NCBI GenBank assembly: GCA_963693315.1 | Contig: OY856188.1 | Span: 252,813,905 to 252,877,904 of the forward strand | Reading direction: 5' to 3' | From: Diogma glabrata | Lineage: Eukaryota; Arthropoda; Insecta; Diptera; Cylindrotomidae | Length of the DNA: 64,000 nt | Shown here: piece by piece, positions 58,680 through 64,000 of the stretch | How positions within the stretch are numbered: position 1 is the stretch's first letter | How the letters are laid out: each line of letters starts with the position of its first letter | Notes under the pieces: generated by a model | The model's input: the letters and a program-made list of their open reading frames with translations, nothing else | What the model was told of the DNA's origin: nothing | Database searches by the model: none | Program-made: the position numbers and the translations under genes

Positions 58680-59490
58680 AGCTAAGAGAGAAAACAAGTG
58701 ATTATGATTTTTTTTTCTCATTCAACTGTATTTTGAGATCATGTGACAGAAGTGTTGAATAATTATTGGGCGATGAGAGTGACCGATGCATTTAAAAGTG
58801 AAAACAGATATAGAAGATTCTCGCTAAATAAAACATCGGTAAATCTGTTCAATTAAGGCAGTACCAACTATTTTTTTTAGATTATTATCAATTCAGTTCA
58901 TTTTTGCCTCAACCAAAAAATTGTGAATTTTGTAGGAAAATGGGTGCGACTGAAAAAAAACGAAAATATATCAATTTGTTAGAATTTTTTCTGGAGATTA
59001 CAATAAAAATATTTTTAAAATTGATGGGGGTAGTTTTCACCCTTATTTTGAGGGTTAATAGTTTTAAATCGAGATTTCGAGAAATATATCTAGATATTTT
59101 TTCAATTTTTTTTTTCTTCTTTCTTTTATCTTCTTTCGATTAATTATTGTTTTGTGATGGGCATCGACCAGAAACTGACCCAAAAAAAAAACTAAAGGAG
59201 AAAAGACCTCGTTTTAGCGTTTTTTCTCATTCTGTGAGAAAAAAAACGGTAAAATAACAATATATTCTAAAATTGTTGGGCTCGTTGATAACGAATCCAA
59301 TGTTAGTTTTTAAAAAACAAAATGGCGGATCAAATATGGCGGCCAACTTTTCAAAAACTACTCAATGTTGAAATTTAAAAAATACTATCGTATTCTACTT
59401 AAAGTTCTTAGACGAAAATGTTTATGATAATTTTTTTAAGATCTACCGTTATCGAGATAAAAATTCATAAAGTTTGAATATTGATAATAT
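58680..59490. other. No gene; diverged direct repeat of the next region
   Basis: 59268-59410 (GGCGGCCAACTTTTCAAAAA, then TTGAAATTTAAAAAATACT) resembles 59570-59720 in the same orientation, a diverged duplication spaced about 310 bp. Confidence 0.45.
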
Positions 59491-59494
59491 ACGA

Positions 59495-61428
59495 CAGTAT
59501 AATATTTACTATTTAACGTTTAATTTATTCGTTTGTAGCTGGGCTTAAAATTTGATTCTAAGAACTAATCGAAAACCTTTTAGGTTCCTAAAGTCGGCTG
59601 GGACGAATCTGATGTCAGGTTTTCAAAAATAAAAACGTCGGCTGTAATATAACGGTCAACTTTTCGAATATCGGTAAATTTTGAAATTCAAAAATTACTG
59701 TCAGTTCTAATATATGGTTTTCTTTATTTATTTCTTAATCTAGTAATCTGATAAAAAATATAGTACATATCGTCGCTTTAATAATGAAATAACGTATGCC
59801 ATATATACGTTGTTATTATATAATGGGTGCGCTGCATTCCCCATAAGGATGTCTATAAAGTGGCATTTTAACATTTTCCAATTTTTTTATAACTGGGGGT
59901 GAAAATTTATATATTGTTAATTAACGTACATGCAAATTTGAATTTAGTTAAATATTGAAACAGCGTAAATGCATATACGATATTTCAATTCCTACAGAAT
60001 AATAACTTGGGTAAAACCAGTGTCGTATACTTTACATACATTACGATCGCCACACGAAATGGTAAATCTAAAATATTGTATAAGCATCATTCATTACTAC
60101 ATGATACACCGATTCATATAAATAAAAAATTGTAAGAATATCGTGCGTTAGTTCAATAATAATTTATTCTAGGCTTAATCGTACTTCCATGCAAAATGAA
60201 ATAACGTATATGAAATATGAAATAACGTATAAGGTACCTGACTGACTTTTCACCTCTTTTTAGGTAGAAAAGCCAGCAGGTACCAATGTGAAATTTTAAT
60301 ATGCTGTGGGGAAATTAGTCAAGATTGATTGGTCGAACTTTTTTTTCCAATATCTTTATTCATTCAATAGTGCTGCCGAGTCTAAGAAAATCAGAAAATC
60401 GAAAAATCTTTAAACCCAATTATCTCGAAACTACACTTTTGCGAATACGTTGTTTCATTATTAAAGCGACGATATAGACTTCTATAAATTTAGAATTCAT
60501 GAACAAATTAGAACTATGCAATTCGCATACATTAATACACTTTATAGTTCTCGTTGAGTTCGCATTGGAGTATGCTTTTGCTCTTATGCAACCGTTATTT
60601 AGAGGAACTAAACAACAAATAAAAACTAATTGACATTTGTATGAGTGCAACAAGTCAATCAACAAATTTTTAAACATATTCCCATACAATGCTTTAAACA
60701 TTTGTGTGAGCTCATACATTTTGTATGCAAAATTTGTTTTATGCCCAGCTCATGCAATTGGTAGATTTGTTGCATGACTTCAGCTGTAATACATGTTATG
60801 GTAAAATATACGGTAAAATACACGGTAAAGCGGCAGTGTTCAGCTTGCGAGTTGGCAAAAAAAAATAATTTTAAATGCCGTGGAACTGTATAATTGGCTC
60901 AGTAACACAGATCGTCTATCAAACATTAATATAAAGTATTGTGACTCAAAAACGAGCGAAATACATGAAAACAAATTTAAAAAAGAAATTTGACTCCAGC
61001 CATAGAATCAAAAATTTACAGCAAAAGCATTGTTTAATTACTTTAAATATCGTGCATAAGAGCAAAAGCATACTCCAACTCATACGAGGACTATAAAGAG
61101 TATTAATATTGCATAATTGCATAATTCTATATTTGTTCATGAATTCTAAATTTATAGTCTATATGTACTATTTTTCATAAGATTACTAAATTAAGAAATA
61201 AATAAAGAAAACCATATGATATTAGAACTGACAGAAATTTTTAGAATTTCGAAATTTAGCGATATTCGAAAAGTTGGCCGTTATATTGGAGCCGCCAATT
61301 TGATGTTTGAAAACCTGCATTCAGATTCGTCCTAACCGACTTTAAGAACCTAAAATATGTCGATTAGTTCTTAGAGTCAAATTTTAAACCCAGCTAAAAA
61401 CAAATAAATTAAACGTAGTAAAATATGG
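59495..61428. repeat. Nested inverted-repeat cluster
   Basis: Arm 59495-59800 is inverted at 61140-61428 (TTATTCGTTTGTAGCTGGG, then TTCTAAGAACTAATCGA, then GGTTTTCTTTATTTATTTC on the left). Arm 60470-60596 is inverted at 61035-61160 (TTTAGAATTCATGAACAAAT, then TATGCTTTTGCTCTTATGCA). A short third pair lies at 59768-59795 and 60448-60475 (CGTCGCTTTAATAATGAAA). No protein frame. Confidence 0.75.
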
Positions 61429-61429
61429 A

Positions 61430-61750
61430 GGGGCTGAAATCTCACGAGATATCAAGACTTCGGTCTGGGTTAAGGATTTTGATATAGTTTTCGGCCAAAA
61501 CTTTTATGAGGATATGGTTTTTAATTTTGGGCAGCGATGTATATCAAACATAACTTTTTGTTAAAGTCCATGTATTTTTTATCTTTTTTATCTCTGTTTA
61601 TATATGTATTACAAAACTAACACGAAACAACAATACGTTGCCGGAAAATTATAACAGATCATAAATTAACATAATTTAGTGAAAAGATTATACAATCCGC
61701 AAACTACTCAAAACCTCTCCATTTAGCGTTTCGAGAAAATATTTTAAAAT
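61430..61750 (-). repeat. Dispersed repeat B, uninterrupted copy
   Basis: Inverse of 53770-53920 followed directly by the inverse of 52106-52240. It shows what repeat B looks like without the insertion. Confidence 0.75.
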
Positions 61751-61884
61751 TTTAAATTCGTATTTCTTCTAAAAATATTGTAAAAATTCAGTAATTACTT
61801 TCGTTGAGTGCGGATCAAAATTTATTTATTCAAAAATTTTTTTTACTAATAATTAACAATAACAATTTTAATTAATGATATTTT

Positions 61885-62140
61885 AACAATATAGTCAAAT
61901 AGTTTCTTAGTGTCAAATTGGTTTAGTTTTTGTTTATAAAAATTAATTAAAAGCCGTGTAAAATTTATAGAATTCAGATTCTGGTTTTAAATTTTTTTGT
62001 TGATTCCGTAAAAATTTAACAATATAGTCAAATAATTTCGTATAGTGTAACATTGGTTTAGTTTTTGATTATAAAAATTTATTAAATTTATAGAATTCAG
62101 TTTTTGGATTAAAAATTTTTTTGTTGATACAGTAAAAATT
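61885..62140 (+). repeat. Two 133-bp tandem repeats in LINE leader
   Basis: AACAATATAGTCAAATA starts a unit at 61885 and again at 62018; both contain TTGGTTTAGTTTTTG and ATAGAATTCAG, then TTTTTTTGTTGAT. They end about 75 bp before the ORF1 ATG of the LINE and may be promoter-bearing units. Confidence 0.82.
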
Positions 62141-62216
62141 GGTGTTTCGTAACAATTCTGCAGTATTTCAACTATATAAAATTGTTCATTATTTGTGACA
62201 TAAAACCACTATAGAT

Positions 62217-63868
62217 ATGAGTCATCAATGTGATATCGAGAATTGCACAAACAATGATGTAGCTTCACTAAAAATTAAATGCAATGGAATATGCAGAAAA
62301 TATTACCATAGTTTTTGTATTGGAATATCCAGAAATGTACATAACAGTCCAACTGCCAAAACAATACTGGACAATCACTTTATATGTGAAAATTGCATAG
62401 AAGCATGTACAGACATTACAAATTTCAGTACATCTATTCAAAAACAAGTAGCTGACGAGCTTGCAGTAATCAGACAGTACATTAAATCAACAAAAATTAA
62501 GTTTGATGAATTTTCTAATAATTTGATAGATATCAGTGAAGCTATTAGTAAATCAGAAAACTTGATAGCCAAACAACTAACAAATATGAAAAACGACATT
62601 GTCAAAGAACTAAGAAGTAGCATTCAGAAAGATCTGTTTAACAACATCTCAGATGTAATCATCCAAGAAATAACTACTAGGCCAGCCTTCTGCTCTGGTT
62701 TTGGAAAGACGAACGAAATCACAATAGATAAAATTTTCGAAAGTGTTGATAATGTGAATAAAAACATCAATAAAATAAACGACAGAGCTAAAACAAAAAC
62801 AAAAATGAGGGACATGGAACAACAGACTAATGATGTCACCTATGCAGTCATACCGAATATTCCTGTTAAAAACAGTTTTCAGATATTAGAAGATATCGAA
62901 ACAGAGGTAGCTGACAATATAAATGAAAGTTCTACGAATACTACTTCTAAAGGTGAATATAGATTATTCAAATCAGGCAAAGTGGTATGGAAAAACTCAT
63001 GGAATAGGAAAATTGGTAAGCCCGTGACCATAAATAAGAAGGGTAATATTGACAGAAGTGAATCAAACAAATCACTTAATGCAAAAAAATCAATAGCAAT
63101 ACTATTCCAATCGGCAAATTTTCAAAGGATTTTCAAAAAGCTCACAAAAAAAATGTAACTTTTCAGACCGATCTTGGGTTCAAAAGAGATGATGTTAACA
63201 AATTAAATATTAAGAGAAGCAAAATCACTCCAAAACCAGTAGTTTCAATATCAAATAAAGCAGCATTACGAGGCATTAGAAATTATAAGGCGATGTACGA
63301 GAATCTTCCGGCAGAGCAAAAAATAGAATTTGTAAGCGGGGGGATAGTCCAGCATGGATCACAAAATAATAGTAATATTACTAACAAACCAGCTGTTCTA
63401 CTTAGTAATAACAACAGCAATAAAAGTTTCATCAACAATAATGTCAGTAAACCAATTGTTCAATCGTTCATCGACATACAAAGGACACCAGCGGCATATT
63501 GTACAGAATTATCGGTGAACGACTTGAATTCACGGAAATATGCAGTTGCAAGGTTTAACTTAAGAGAACTATAGGACGTAGCAAGATTATATCTTGCGTA
63601 TTTGCACAACAAACCAGCAACAGTGGTTGTAGGTAATGGAATGACTGCTCTACGATGTCAAACACTTCTACAATCGGAAGGACTACCATCAACTTTCAAG
63701 GAGCTATTGGATGTATACTGTGAATTTCACAAAAACTGTTCAATATCTGATATAAATAGTGATCTCAAAGCGTATGGTGAGCATCTGCAAAGCCAGCGAA
63801 TTCAACAGCTGCAAAGATATAGGGAAGCTAGTCATCAGTTTTTTCAATCACAGAAGACACGCTATTAA
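62217..63868 (+). pseudogene. CR1-type LINE ORF1 with PHD-like finger
   Basis: ATG at 62217. Residues 5-60 form a PHD-type zinc finger: C5, C10, C22, C26, H31, C34, C57 and C60 (C4-H-C3 order), with FICENC at the end. ORF1 proteins of CR1-clade LINEs are known to carry such fingers. A long helical, probably coiled-coil region follows (residues 70-150), then a basic segment. A frameshift in the A-run near 63147 moves the frame to VTFQTDLGFKRDDVNKLN and KAALRGIRNYKAMYENLP; an in-frame TAG at 63572 precedes DVARLYLAYLHNKPATVVVG and a Gln-rich tail ending at TAA 63868. The unbroken protein would be about 550 residues. ORF2 follows at once. Confidence 0.8.
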
Positions 63869-63879
63869 GGCAAGGAACT

Positions 63880-64000
63880 AATAAAATCAACTATAGAAAC
63901 GACAGTAATTTAATTAAGGTAGATATTTTAGATAAATTAGCTTTAAATACAAATTTTAATTTATATTATCAGAATATGGGTGGACTGAGAACTTCGTTAA
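63880..64000 (+). CDS. CR1-type LINE ORF2, first codons (partial)
   Basis: In the frame that overlaps the end of ORF1, KVDILDKLALNTNFNLYYQN then MGGLRTSL can be read up to the window edge. The block xLYYQNxxGLRT is the first strand of the endonuclease domain of CR1/T1/Q-type LINEs (usual form YYQNVRGLRTK). The frame is open upstream of the stop of ORF1 and has no ATG before MGGL, so the start is unclear. The rest lies outside the window. Confidence 0.7.

Overview
This 64-kb window is A+T-rich, intron-poor eukaryotic DNA that looks like an insect (or closely related arthropod) genome. The evidence is the mix of mobile elements: I-, Jockey-, RTE- and CR1-type non-LTR retrotransposons (LINEs), a Penelope-like element, hAT-type and other cut-and-paste transposons, a Helitron, many short inverted-repeat elements (MITEs), and a 63-bp GT-AG intron inside one transposon gene. 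I found no convincing host gene with multiple exons, no rRNA or tRNA gene and no CRISPR array. One short unrecognised ORF at 44274-44621 has a TATA-type promoter and is the best host-gene candidate.

Layout. 1-2074 (minus): a LINE with an ORF1 and the start of ORF2 (endonuclease, open to the window edge), split by a fold-back element at 551. 5504-11072: an element with hAT-type ends and a perfect 8-bp target duplication; it contains a 1.6-kb non-autonomous Helitron, a Penelope-like reverse-transcriptase relic and the C-terminal part of a LINE polymerase. 11.1-18.7 kb: mostly featureless, with a possible LTR primer-binding site at 13523 and a dispersed repeat at 14158. 18.7-20.4 kb: decayed LINE polymerase pieces. 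About 20440-23483: a transposon with inverted repeats of roughly 600 bp and a two-exon gene. 23786-24010: a MITE.

24030-37553 is the most informative region. One I-clade LINE (ORF1, then ORF2 with endonuclease, reverse transcriptase, RNase H and a terminal zinc-knuckle-like region) has been split twice: by a 6.67-kb element flanked by TA (25293-31959) in the last codons of ORF1, and by a 2.1-kb hAT element (33688-35803, 8-bp duplication) inside ORF2. The 6.67-kb element holds an RTE LINE that is itself split by a 447-bp MITE. The hAT element carries a captured LINE fragment, and a shortened, inverted second copy of the same composite hAT sits at 46519-47250, so the captured piece has moved with it.

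37.5-61.8 kb: MITEs (37831, 48557, 55997, 58232), long inverted-repeat elements (42076, 56335-57948, 59495-61428), tandem repeats (45500, 50244-52110, and a 330-bp satellite-like array at 52665-53660), and dispersed LINE 3' ends. 61885-64000 (plus): the 5' part of a CR1-type LINE, with two 133-bp repeats in its leader, an ORF1 with a PHD-like zinc finger, and the first codons of ORF2, running off the window.

Nearly all coding sequence here belongs to mobile elements and most of it is broken by stops or frameshifts. Family assignments come from motifs recognised by eye; no database search was run.
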